Origin: 'Nostoc azollae' 0708
GTDB taxonomy: Bacteria; Cyanobacteriota; Cyanobacteriia; Cyanobacteriales; Nostocaceae
NCBI RefSeq assembly: GCF_000196515.1
Contig: NC_014248.1
Span: 4,282,001 to 4,346,000, forward strand
Reading direction: 5' to 3'
Length of the DNA: 64,000 nt
The notes beneath the pieces are model-generated. The model did no database searches and was not told where the DNA came from. It saw nothing but the letters and a program-made list of their open reading frames with translations. A program made the position numbers and the translations under genes. This document shows positions 1 through 9,278 of the stretch, in pieces; position 1 is the first letter of the stretch; the number at the start of each line of letters is the position of its first letter.

Positions 1-48
1 GGGTGGTGTTGGTTTCTACATATTGATTATTAATCAATTCAGTCAACA

Positions 49-95
49 TGACATCCTGTAAATCCTTAAATTCTGTCAATCCTGATTCAGACAAG
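49..95. repeat. Dispersed repeat, copy 1
   Basis: The motif CATCCTGTAAATCC followed by TCAATCCTGATTCAGACAA recurs at about 2117-2145 and, inverted, near 63764-63793. It lies outside genes in all three places. It looks like a small dispersed cyanobacterial repeat. The first 142 bases of the window hold no recognisable gene. Confidence 0.5.
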
Positions 96-142
96 AATAC
101 GATATAATTTAGATAAATCCCGCATTGAAAAAAGATAAAAAT

Positions 143-506
143 ATGCAAATTACCATCAACATTCCTGAAGATATAGGCAACCAATTACAGGAAAACTGGT
201 AACACTTACCACAAAAAGTTTTAGAATCTGTAGCAATCGAAGCTTGTAGCAATCAAAGCTTATAGAAATAAAATCATGACTTCTATACAAGTTTAAAAAC
301 TTCTGGAATTTCCTTCACTATGAGAAACTGAATATTCTTTAAAAAGATCTCAGATTTCTGTATATGATTCCCAGGAATCTTTAAATAAAGATACTCAAAG
401 CAAGACTTTATGAGAAGCTCTTCAAGAAATTCAGCAAATCTGTATTGAAGAAGATTATTTTTTAGAAACGCCCTCTCGTCAAGACCACCCCAATCCCTTT
501 CATTAA
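143..506 (+). pseudogene. Antitoxin-like gene, broken (partner of the PIN toxin)
   Basis: The reading frame opens with MQITINIPEDIGNQL, typical of small cyanobacterial antitoxin-like proteins, and meets a TAA after 19 codons where relatives continue. An imperfect 16-bp direct duplication (GTAGCAATC.AAGCTT, twice) follows, then more stops. A frame near 425-503 reads EIQQICIEEDYFLETPSRQD and ends in TAA, 8 bases before the PIN-toxin start. The order antitoxin then toxin is that of VapBC operons. It is possible that two different small genes are fused here. The antitoxin family is inferred from the N-terminus and the neighbour; the damage is seen directly. Confidence 0.5.
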
Positions 507-820
507 TAGCGACCATGACATTTTTGTGTGATAATAATATTAATTATTAGTGAACTTGCCAGACCTCAACCTAATGCTGGTGTTTTAATCTGGATACAGA
601 ATTTATCTTATATAAATAAATATTAGTGTAATTACACTAGAAGAAATGTGTTATGGTTTAACCTCAAAACCTAACCCGAAAATGCAAAATTGTTTTGATA
701 ATTTTATCAAAAAAAACTGCCAAATATTGCCTATTGCCGATGAAATAGCTAAACGCTGTGGTAAACTACGAGGCCAACAAAGATTAACTGGTAAAACTGT
801 CACCTAAGCATAACCGTCTT

Positions 821-1991
821 GGGAGGATACACTATTGGAAGATACACAAGTGATAGGAGAATATAAGGATAAACAAGTGTGGATTAGCAACCATGAACCA
901 GGATAAAAGAACGGCTCAAAGCCTGCTTAGAAGAATAGGCAACATTGTTATATGAAGAAGCAGACAAAAGTCAGATAACAGACTTGGAAGGCATAGAAAA
1001 AATAGTAAGGAGTCAAATATTAGAAGTGGTAAGTCCAGAAATAGCCTTTTTTTTTATTGAAGAAACAACCGGAAGGAAAGTAGGTAAGACTAGGAAAGTC
1101 AAAACCTTGGTAGGAGAACTAAAACTAAAAGCTAAACAGTTGAAGAGACTGGGTTTGAAGCCAAGAAGTCGATTAAGTCCATTACTTCAAAAGTGCTGCT
1201 TGAGGCTATCAGCTAAGAAAGGAATCATATCAAAAAGCAGAAGTTGAAATTGAGGCATTAACAGGAGTAAAAGTTGGCTATAGGAGGCAAAAAAAACTAG
1301 TTGTGGAAGAAGATTGGGAGCTACCACAAGGAAAACAAGCTGTCTGTGAAGTGAGTATAGATGGTGGAAAAGTACGACTAGGGGGCAAACACCACAAGCA
1401 GGCTGGTACTGGCGAGACTATAAAACCCTTCGTCTACAAGGAATTTATGATGGCGCATTTTTTGATAACAACCAATCATTAGTTGATTATGTTAATACCC
1501 AGTCTTTGGTTAACCCCCTTGTGTGTTTGGGGGATGGTCATGATGGAGTTTGGAATTTAGTTAAAGAGTTTGGAACTGAAAAATTCAAACCTTTGGAAAT
1601 TTTGGATTGGTATCACCTCAAAGAGAATCTTTATCAAATTGGTGGTTCTTTCAACCGTCTCCAAGCTGTTGAGAGTTTATTGTGGTAAGGTCAGATAGAG
1701 CCAATTCAAGCCTTATTTAAGAATTGTCGAGGCAAACAAGTTAAGAAGTTTTTCGACATAAGCGAAAAACATCCCACTAGCATTATTAACTACATCTACT
1801 ACCGAGCTAAACAACTGTGTTCTATTGGTTCTGGATCTGTCGAATCTGCTATTCAACAGATTGGAACAAGGATTAAAATTTCTGGCCCACAGTGGAATGT
1901 TGAAAGTGTCTACCAAATCCTTTCCCTTCCTTGTGCTTATCTCAATGGTTTGCTTCCTATTTGAGTTTTTCTGCCAAAACTCTATCCTCCC
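821..1991 (+). mobile_element. ISKra4-family insertion sequence (degenerate)
   Basis: The ends are marked by a 9-bp inverted repeat, GGGAGGATA at 821-829 and TATCCTCCC at 1983-1991. It encloses a broken transposase on the plus strand and interrupts a PIN-toxin gene. No clear target duplication was resolved. The boundaries are therefore approximate by a few bases. Confidence 0.6.
930..1964 (+). pseudogene. ISKra4-family transposase, frameshifted
   Basis: Pieces in different frames read as one ISKra4-type DDE transposase: an N-terminal helical region (945-1247), ALTGVKVGYRRQ and VCEVSIDGG (about 1255-1380), then LVCLGDGHDGVWNLVKEF and LEILDWYHLKENLYQIGG (1506-1688). After a TAA at 1686 come NCRGKQVKKFF and QLCSIGSGSVESAIQQI, ending LNGLLPI and TGA at 1962. 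The GDGHDGVWN, WYHL.EN and GSGSVES blocks are diagnostic. At least one nonsense codon and three frame changes make it inactive. Confidence 0.75.
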
Positions 1992-2153
1992 GATAGATTA
2001 TTGGTGCTACTGCTTAAATACACCAACTAACTTGAGTCATGGGCAATATTCGTGATTTTGACAGTTGTGGTATTCCACCTTTAAACCCTTTTACTTAATC
2101 CCAATAATTTGAGAATAAATCCTGTAAATCCTGATTCAGACAATTTATGATAT

Positions 2154-2190
2154 GTTCGCGTCAGGGTTGCGTAGCAATCCTGACGCGAAC
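2154..2190. repeat. Hairpin-forming palindromic repeat
   Basis: A 12-nt arm (GTTCGCGTCAGG) is repeated in inverted form at the other end. Inside it is a second small stem (TTGC/GCAA) around a GTA loop. Almost all 37 nt can therefore pair. It is GC-rich against AT-rich surroundings and looks like a small mobile palindromic element. It follows directly on the broken 3' end of the kinase fragment. Confidence 0.6.
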
Positions 2191-3772
2191 AAGTCAACCT
2201 ACTGAATTTCTAAAGATTGAATCATCTTTTCTACTTCTGATATTTTGAGGTTTCAAATCTCGATGAATAACATTTTGATTATGAATAATTACTAAAAGCC
2301 ACATTCCGCACTTAAATAAGTGCCATAAGCAAACTACATTTACAGGAAATTCAGAACTATAGTTTTTAAAACTCCACATGAAAATATAAATTATCCACGT
2401 CAAAGTTCCAGCTTTCTTATTGGGTGAGAAAAGCTAGTTAGACAACAATGTTTAATTGGAATTTTTGAATCACTTATGAAAATACAAGACTATGCAATAG
2501 TGAATTAGAGATTTGAAAACTAAGGAAATAAATAATACTTTTGACAAGCTGTAGGTAGAATTGCAAAATTCGACAACGTTCGTCTGTCAAGTTCAGAATC
2601 CTATGAACTCCTTGTGTAATCAGAAAATGAATCCCTTGAAAACATACGCCAGTTGCTGCCTCTTTCCGAGGAGCTTCCCTAATCAAGTCGGGGAACCAGC
2701 CCAAGGCACTGGCTCTGAAATATCCAACGTAAAGTAGGGGATTCTATAGGTTTATTCAGTTGGTTTTTAACTGTCGCTTTTTGCGTCTTTAACGAGATTC
2801 TTAATTGTCTTTGTCCCAGATTATAAACCAAAAGACACAATGCCATTAATATCATCATTGTCTCTACTCTTTCTCGCTCTTTCACAAAAAGACTATGGTC
2901 GAAAAATAACGGGTCTTTGATAAATATAAATCCTCTTTCTGTTGATTGCTATTCTCTATATATTCTCAATATTTCTATGGTTCCTAATTCCCTTGTGTCT
3001 AAAATATTCGTTGCTAAAATAAATCGACCACAAGAGTTTATGATGTTGGGTGATTAACTCCTGATTTTCTATTAGTTTACCTCTTACTTGATACACTACT
3101 CTTTGTCATTTATTTAACCTGTCGGTAATTTATAAGTCCGATATTTTATCATATTTCAATTTTGCTGCCAGTTCTTTAATTTTTAATTCTGCTAAGGATG
3201 TCTGTTCAAATTATTCTTTGACTAATCTACCGACTTGTTTACTTTACTGATTTTTAGCAACTCCTCTTGAATGCTTTGGGTTAATTTCTGTAAGTCTGCT
3301 TTTTTTCTGTCTGCACTTTCTACTGATAGCCATCTTTGCTCTATTCCCTCATAAGATACTTTTTCTGCTTGATAGCTATATCCTTTGATTTCACTTGGTT
3401 TCAGTTCTGTACTGGTAAATAATTTGACCAAGTTTTTGGCTTTTTCAATGGATAAAGGTACTCAACTTATCCATTTCATGTTCGACATTAATTTTAAATT
3501 ACTTTCGCTATATAATGCACTATCAGCCACCATTATACTTTCGAAATCTATTTGTTTGTCATACTCCACCAAGATTTGAGCAAATACTGCTTTATCTGAT
3601 TCATTTCCTGATGCTCCTCTAAAAAATACGGGTATATCTCTGTCACTACTTACTATTAAATCTAATATACATTGTTTTAAGTCTGGACGATGGTCACGAG
3701 AATATCCTTGTGTGATATTAATCGGATTTTCTCGGTTCATTCCTAATTCTTGTCCTAAATTATTGAGACAAA

Positions 3773-4898
3773 AGACCTGTCAGGAAAATGAACTTGGTGT
3801 GAAAAAAATGGTAGAAGGGAATTTTGAGGGTGTACCAAAAGGAAAAATCCACTAAATTAACTATATTCAAGAATATCCACATTGTACAAAACAAATACTG
3901 GGAATAACTAACCATCAGTTTCAAGACTTGTTAGCCCAAGGTGAAATGCAGCATAAACAACTTCAAGGTGACATAGAAAGTAAAAAGATAGGTATAAATC
4001 AGAAAGGAGGAGGGGGGAAAGGGAAACTAGAGATAAAAGAACAGTTATGTCTATCCTTATTCTCTTGGAGGAAAATGCCAACATTTGAGGTTTTAGGTTT
4101 GTATTTCGGTATATACAAAACAGAAGCAAAGGAGATATTTAATTACTGGCTAGAGATATTACGAAATGTTTTCCCTGCTAGTCTCCTTAAACAGCTAGAA
4201 AAACATAATAGCGATTATGCCATGGCGATAGAACTATTGACGGAGTTTCACTTAATAGTGGACAGTATGGAACAGCCATGAGGAATGCCTTCAGATAATC
4301 AGGAGCAAAAAAAGTATTTTTCAGGTAAGAAGAAAGAAGCAGCACACATTTTGTCAGCTTACCAGAAGGAAAAGATATTCTCGATGTAGAAGTAGGAGAA
4401 AAAGCCCAACCAGTTATATTAGCTTATTTCGAGAGCAACAAGAAAAGTTCCATAACAACCAAATGTTTGAAGGAGATAAAGCATATCAAGGAGGAAAGAA
4501 TATTAGCACACCTTATAAGAAACCACGTAAAGGAGAATTAACCTCAGAACAAAAGGCAGGAAACAAAGAGTTTTCCACCAAGGGTATTGTTATTGAACAG
4601 GTCATTAGACTTGTAGAAATATTCCGGGTACCTCAACAAAGATTTCCCCTGAATTCCCCAATTTACTCACAAGTAATTCTTACTATTTGTGGTTTAGTCA
4701 TATTAGGAATTGGTTCATTAGTTTTGCCCATTTCATAAATGTTATGAATATGAGGTCAGTTATGAATTTTTCATCAACATCTTCATGGATAGTTCCTATG
4801 AGTTACTATTCCCAACCCTAATTCTTTCCTTGGCTCTTTCCTCATCTTAACACTATGGAAAGCCAGACACATACTCCTTTCTAAATTTTCGGACCTCT
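3773..4898 (+). mobile_element. IS5-like element, copy A (about 1.1 kb), inserted in IS1634 copy A
   Basis: It begins near AGACCTGTCAGGAAAA and ends near AAATTTTCGGACCTCTCT. Both ends recur in the copies at 23351-24146 and 60654-62670. It encloses a broken transposase. It is the only one of the three copies that keeps the central 0.3 kb. The exact end bases are uncertain. Confidence 0.6.
3908..4738 (+). pseudogene. IS5-like (helix-turn-helix / DDE_4 type) transposase, broken
   Basis: The first open part (to 4281) has a helix-turn-helix region reading KMPTFEVLGLYFGIYKTEA followed by IFNYWLEILRNVFPASLL. This is the usual start of transposases with a helix-turn-helix_4 domain and a DDE_4 domain. 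After a stop at 4279, the DDE part appears in another frame (about 4400-4620) with MFEGDKAYQGGKNISTPYKK and KEFSTKGIVIEQVIR. The order and the Y.G...I.TPYKK motif fit this family. It is not functional. Confidence 0.65.
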
Positions 4899-5650
4899 CT
4901 AATTATTAGACTCTCCATGCAAATGCAATGACGTTGAAGCTAAATGGGAATATTTGGTTCCTACTCCATATTTTTCTACTACCTCTAAGGCAATTATTAG
5001 GAATAATTTATTTAATCCATATTTGTATAGGTTATCCATTACTCTGCCTATTTTATCATCATATAAATCTTCAGCTTCAATTCCCACTCATAATAAATTT
5101 TCTATGGCTTTTTCCTCAAGAAATTGAGGAAATGAATATAATTTTCTCCATATGAAACCTAGTCCATAATGATTGCCTTGACTATTTGTCATGTATTCAC
5201 TTTCTCTCTAATATATATTCAGAATATCTTATTCATTGTTTCTACAATTACTATCTCATCTCTTATTCCCAAGTGTCCAAGTTCTTACTCTCAAAGTCTT
5301 CCTTTTGATAATTCATATTTTTGGTTATTCTTATTTAATCCAGGCTCATTTACATTCATCTTATCATCTTTCACTCTGAATTTATTGTCAATACTTACGA
5401 GTTCCAAGTTGTTGGAAATTCTTATTGTATTGTCTATTTTCTTTACTATTTCAAATATGTGGTTACTACGTAATTTTGTAACTCATTATAATTAGTGTAT
5501 GCATGCATGTATACTTCGAAATGAAGTGCATAATAAGTGCAGAATGTGGTCCTAAAACTTCCAGAATATCTTTTAAAATTTTAATGACAAAATCTTCACG
5601 GATGGGAACACTATTAGGTAGTTCTTTTGTTAAATCATATCGCTTTAAAT

Positions 5651-7865
5651 CCCACCTTCTACACCCTAACTGTACCCTAACTGTCACAGATAGTAGTACA
5701 GCAGAACTAGAATTCCTGCAAGGAAGAAAAGGCTTAATAAGAACAAGTATGATTAAAATGGCAATAGAGTGAGAGAATAAAGTTTCGTAAAGAAGATAAA
5801 AGAAAAGAAGATTTAATGATTTAAAAATTAAATTAGAACAGAAGAAGAAATGATTTAATCACAACAGGAGTTGTGGATAATTCTGTTGTGAAACCAAAGC
5901 TTCAAAAAATGGAAATTCAAAACCTAGACCATTTAGGCATAGTACCAGGAATAATAGACGCCATAGGAGTAGTAGAAGTAATCGTTGAAATTGGAGAGAA
6001 CGTAAGTCCGGGTCATGTAGTAAAAGCCATGATAATCAACGGGTTAGGATTTGTATAAAAACCCTTATATATGTTTCTCCAAGATTTTGAAACAATCCCC
6101 TGTGACCATCTAATAGGACCAGGAGTAACACCAGAATATCTCAAGGACGATAAACTGGGGAGAGTCATGGATAAACTATTTATAAAAGGATTGGATAGAA
6201 TATTTTTTATTGTCGCCTTAAAAGCAGCCCAAAAATTTGGAGTATCCCTATGAGCAGGGCATCTAGACTCATCATAAATGTACATACATGGGCAATATAA
6301 TACCAGCTTACCAGAAGTAATATTTGAGAGTCAAAAAGTAGGAAACAATCAAGAAATAGAAGAATTAGCAGTAAAATCACCAAAAGAAATAACCATCACC
6401 TACGGTTATTCTGGTGACCATAGAGCGGAGTTAAAACAGTTCATCATAGAAATAATATGTTCAGGAGATGGAGACATACCAATATATATTTTTAATACTA
6501 GCATCGGGAAACCAAGGAGATTTATCATGCTTTGGTAAAATAGCAGTAGAGTACCAAAAACAATTAAAAGTTAACAGTCTCATAGTAGTAGACTGGGCCT
6601 TATATACAGAATCAAATCTAAAAATGATGAATGATGTCATATTTAAGCTGGTTATGTCCAGTGCCATTAAGCGTAAAATCAGCACAATCATTAATATCAA
6701 CATTACCAGAACCAGAACTTGTTGATAGTAACTTACCCGGATATAAACTAGCTTCAAAAACAGTAAATTATCCAGGAATAGAACAAAGATGGTTAGTAGT
6801 GCAAAGTCAAGAAAGAAGAGAATCAGACCTAGGTAAACTCTCACAAAAAATTACCAAGGCACAATCAAAAGCTGTGCAAGATTTCAAAAAGTTATCACCA
6901 GAAAAATTTGCTTGTGAAGGTGATGCTATCAAGGGGTTATCTAAACTATTCAAACAATTCAAATATCACCAAATTAACCAGAGTAAAGTTACTCAAATCA
7001 AATCTAAGAAAAAAGATAGTTCAGGAGAGTATCCTCTGAAATATCAGCTACATTCTCCCAGAATGAAAGTAAAATTAATACAGAATTTCTGAGGCCAGGG
7101 CCTTTTATTATTGCTACAAACCTTTTGGATTCCAATGAACTTACCCATGACTCCATCTTGAGTGAATATAAAGCTCAATAGTCTTGCCAGAGAGGGTTTG
7201 CTTTTCTCAAAGACCCATTATTTTTTGCAGACAGTATTTTCCTAAAAAGTCCAGAGAGAATAGAGTCCCTGGGAATGATGATGGATTTATGTCTGCTTGT
7301 TTACAGTTTATCGCAACGACAAATTATAACCCCTTTAAGAGAGTCTAAATCAACAGTAAAAAATCAATTGGGCAAACCAACTGACCGCCCCACTTTACGC
7401 TGGATTTTTCCATGCTTTCAGTCTATTCATTTAGTTATACTTAACCAAGAAAAACACATCTGTTACTGGACTCAAGAGAGAGATTTCATTGTGAATCTTT
7501 TACCAGAGCATTGTTTTCCCTACTATCAATTACTTACCTAATTTTTCTCTCTATTAATTTAATTTCTATGAGAAAATAACCTAATGTCTTTGATTTATAG
7601 CTCTATTTTACTAGAATTTCTTTTTTTACTTCAATCTATGAGTCTAAGTTATGATTTATCTCTTGAATATCTTCATTTATCTGTTGACTGCTCTGGGCGG
7701 TGTTCTTTCTTATTGCTCCTTATTGAGGATAGCTTTTGATGCTATTTTTGGTGCTTTACTGTTTCTCCAATGCCTCTGTTCACTGCATATGTTTCTTTTT
7801 ATGCTCCCTTGGATTTTTTGTCTCCGTAATTTCTCTCTGTGGCAGTTTAGGGTGCCGAATGTGGG
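5651..7865 (+). mobile_element. IS1634-family element, copy B
   Basis: The left end is CCCACCTTCTACACCCTAAC and the right end GTTTAGGGTGCCGAATGTGGG, an imperfect inverted repeat shared with copies C and D. The length is 2215 bp. The flanking hexamers TTAAAT and TTCTAT agree in only four positions, so the target duplication has decayed or was imperfect. It separates the kinase N-lobe from its middle part. Confidence 0.8.
5873..7541 (+). pseudogene. IS1634-family transposase (copy B), multiple stops
   Basis: The parts in order are LDHLGIVPGIIDAIGVVE, then GPGVTPEYLKDDKLGRVMDK, then ITYGYSGDHRAELKQF, GYKLASKTVNYPGIEQRW, LSKLFKQFKYHQINQ and finally LCLLVYSLSQRQI and RPTLRWIFPCFQSIH, ending at TAA 7539-7541. 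In-frame TAA (6056) and TGA (6251) codons and a 4-nt insertion near 6485 break it. The two stops are shared with copies C and D, and the insertion with D only, so these lesions predate the spread of the copies. Confidence 0.75.
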
Positions 7866-7881
7866 TTCTATATATTCTTGA
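7651..7881 (+). CDS. Small hydrophobic ORF in the 3' part of IS1634 copy B
   Basis: A 76-codon frame starts MIYLLNIFIYLLTALGGV, is strongly hydrophobic (two to three possible membrane segments) and runs through the right end of the element. The same frame stays open in copies C and D with mostly conservative changes. The transposase of each copy is broken. No function is recognised. It could be chance openness of T-rich DNA rather than a gene. Confidence 0.3.
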   Translation: MIYLLNIFIYLLTALGGVLSYCSLLRIAFDAIFGALLFLQCLCSLHMFLFMLPWIFCLRNFSLWQFRVPNVGSIYS

Positions 7882-8250
7882 ACTATAAAAAAATCTTGAT
7901 TTTCTTGGATGGATATGTGCTAAAAGGGTGAGTATTTGTGGATGTTTACCAAGTCGGTTGAGGATTTTAGCTTCGCGGTCAAATAATTCTTTAGCCTTTT
8001 TTAACACTTCTGATTCTGTGCTTAATGGTGTAAAATGCTTAACTATATATATATTCATTAGGTTCTGGTATTTGGGCATCTATGGCTAAATAAGTCGTCC
8101 CAAATGTACCGTTTCCTATACTTTCTATGATTTTGTAACGTCCTGTAATGATTCTACCTATCATTCAGATTCACGCCTTTACGCAGAAAATCATATATAT
8201 ATCCTAAATGATCAGTGATAGGGATTTTACTGAGAATGGGGAAATTAGAT

Positions 8251-8277
8251 CCCCCCAACCACCCTTAAAAAGGGGGG
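8251..8277. repeat. G/C-run inverted repeat upstream of the DUF2301 gene
   Basis: A CCCCCC run and an AAAAAGGGGGG run face each other across about 14 bases (CCCCCCAACCACCC...). They can form a short hairpin. Motifs of this kind recur in spacers of filamentous cyanobacteria. The distance to the gene start at 8343 is about 65 bases. No promoter could be assigned. Confidence 0.4.
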
Positions 8278-8342
8278 TAAGAGGAAGGGTATGAGATAGA
8301 ATAGCTAGAGAAGCCTATTAAAAATATGAGCCATTATTGAAT

Positions 8343-9002
8343 ATGACTACACAAATATTATCTGTACCAGAAGTATATCAAGGACAGTTTGGCGATTTTA
8401 CAATTACGAAGAGCGATCGCACAGGTGTTATCATCTATCGTACAGGTTTAATAATAGCAGCAATTAGTTTTGCGCTCGCCAGCGGGTTAGCTTTATTTTA
8501 TCCTCATGAAGCTACTGCTATTCAAGCCATTACTCCTCTTTACACCTGTTTTAGTTTAGCGTTGGGAGTGAGTTTATTAACTATTCATATATATATGAAA
8601 TTGCTGCACCAAATATTACAGCTTTTCTGGATAATTGGTAGTATTACTGCCTTTATTCTTGGACATTTTGACAGTCAACCTTTTGCGATTACTGTTTATA
8701 ATCAACCACTAACTTTATTTGGAATAGGTTTTACCTTTGCAGCATTAACAGGTATTTTCTTTAAAGAAGGATTTTGCTTCAATCGGTTAGAAACTAAAAT
8801 TCTAACTCCCCTTGTTCCCTTACTTTTGTTAGGACATTTAGCAGGAACTTTATCAACTCAATCAGAAGAGATTTTATTAGGAATTTGGGTAATTTTCTTT
8901 TTAATCTTTGCACTGCGGAAAACAGTTCAGAAAATCCCCACAGATATTGGTGATAAATCTGTGTTTGATTATTTGAAAAATCAAGGGTTAGCGAATGGTT
9001 AG
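8343..9002 (+). CDS. DUF2301-type integral membrane protein
   Basis: A 219-residue protein with about six to seven hydrophobic segments (for example GVIIYRTGLIIAAISFALAS and PLVPLLLLGHLAGTL). It matches the cyanobacterial DUF2301 membrane family by its N-terminal V.Q.QFGDF.I....R.GVIIYRTG pattern. The function is unknown. ATG at 8343 (MTTQILSVPEVYQG) is preferred over an in-frame TTG six bases upstream. The frame is intact and isolated: a dead kinase gene lies upstream on the other strand and a convergent hydrolase gene downstream. There is no sign of decay. Confidence 0.8.
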   Translation: MTTQILSVPEVYQGQFGDFTITKSDRTGVIIYRTGLIIAAISFALASGLALFYPHEATAIQAITPLYTCFSLALGVSLLTIHIYMKLLHQILQLFWIIGSITAFILGHFDSQPFAITVYNQPLTLFGIGFTFAALTGIFFKEGFCFNRLETKILTPLVPLLLLGHLAGTLSTQSEEILLGIWVIFFLIFALRKTVQKIPTDIGDKSVFDYLKNQGLANG

Positions 9003-9278
9003 AGAATCAGAAAATCTCACACAGGTTTGATGTTGAGAAATGTCAATGAAGAAAGAGCTTATTGTTTAGCTTGGTCGCAAATTTCTGAAGTTGGAACTTA
9101 TGGGTTTGGTTTCCCAACTTCCAGGAATGGGATATCCAAAATTGTAGGCAATAGGGGAGATGAGAGGATTAATTGGGTAACTGCAAAATGGTGCATTAAA
9201 CTTCTCTAATGCACCCTGCTCTATTTTGAATCTTGTTGGCACAGCCTGCTGGAAGCACTATTTTGAATTTTGAATTTT
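9003..9278. other. Spacer between convergent genes
   Basis: It contains a short stem (GAAGTTGG at 9087 facing CCAACTTC at 9113) that could end transcription. Near 9232-9276 is a repeat tract (CACAGCCTGCTGGAAGCACT then ATTTTGAATTTTGAATT) that recurs inside the mobile repeat near 39400. A 60-codon frame at 9027-9209 is not supported by anything recognisable. Confidence 0.4.

Larger units (their letters stand above)
515..2098 (+). pseudogene. VapC-like PIN-domain toxin, split by an ISKra4-type element
   Basis: Two halves of one PIN-domain protein lie either side of the insertion. The 5' half starts ATG at 515 (MTFLCD) and, with frame changes, gives ISELARPQPNAGV, ISVITLEEMCYGL and GKLRGQQRLTGKT. 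The 3' half from about 2000 gives LIGATA, then IHQLT and GNIRDFDSCGIPPLNPFT before TAA at 2096. Such ribonuclease toxins carry D..I..E near the N-terminus and a T.N..DF motif near the C-terminus, and both are seen here. Stops and frameshifts in both halves show that it is dead even without the insertion. The toxin role is inferred from the family; the split is seen directly. Confidence 0.65.
2500..5330 (-). pseudogene. IS1634-family transposase (copy A), split and degenerate
   Basis: The N-terminal part lies at about 4899-5330 (LYDDKIGRVMDNLYKYGLN). The centre follows at 3462-3740 (GYSRDHRPDLKQ, IMVADSALYSESNLKLM) and 3222-3431 (GYSYQAEKVSYEGIEQRW), then the C-terminal part at 2500-2885 (MILMALCLLVYNLGQRQ, ILNLTDERCRILQF). 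The GYSRDHRP and D.ALY.E.NL.LM blocks identify the IS1634 group of DDE transposases. The IS5-like insertion plus many stops inactivate it. Confidence 0.7.
2298..5551 (-). mobile_element. IS1634-family element, copy A (carries a nested IS5-like element)
   Basis: The ends are GCCACATTCCGCAC at 2298 and, inverted, GTGCAGAATGTGGTC at 5551. A 6-bp target duplication CTAAAA lies at 2292-2297 and 5552-5557. An IS5-like element (3773-4898) sits inside. Without it the element is about 2.1 kb, close to the 2.2 kb of the other three copies here. Its sequence diverges strongly from copies B-D, so it belongs to a different subgroup. Confidence 0.8.
2200..8164 (-). pseudogene. Ser/Thr protein kinase gene in three pieces, split by two IS1634-family elements
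   Basis: Reading the minus strand, the start at 8164 gives MIGRIITGRYKIIESIG, GNGTFGTTYLA and, after a frameshift in a TATA run near 8045, VKHFTPLSTESEVLKKAK. This is the glycine loop and N-lobe of a bacterial Hanks-type kinase. An IS1634 copy (5651-7865) follows, then YDLTKELPNSVPIRED and ILKDILEVL (5558-5650). A second IS (2298-5551) follows, then HNQNVIHRDLKPQNI (about 2255-2290), the catalytic loop. CTAAAA flanks the second IS on both sides, confirming that these exons were contiguous. The kinase is truncated soon after the catalytic loop, with no DFG or substrate lobe. Its target is unknown. Confidence 0.75.

Noticed and set aside
6461-6844. Hydrophobic minus-strand frame in IS1634 copy B (with similar frames at 29564 and 55756)
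   Set aside because: Antisense of the conserved transposase sequence; its hydrophobicity follows from the opposite strand's charged codons.
9027-9209. 60-codon frame between the DUF2301 and hydrolase genes
   Set aside because: No family match by eye, unusual composition and an internal hairpin; it could not be supported as a gene.
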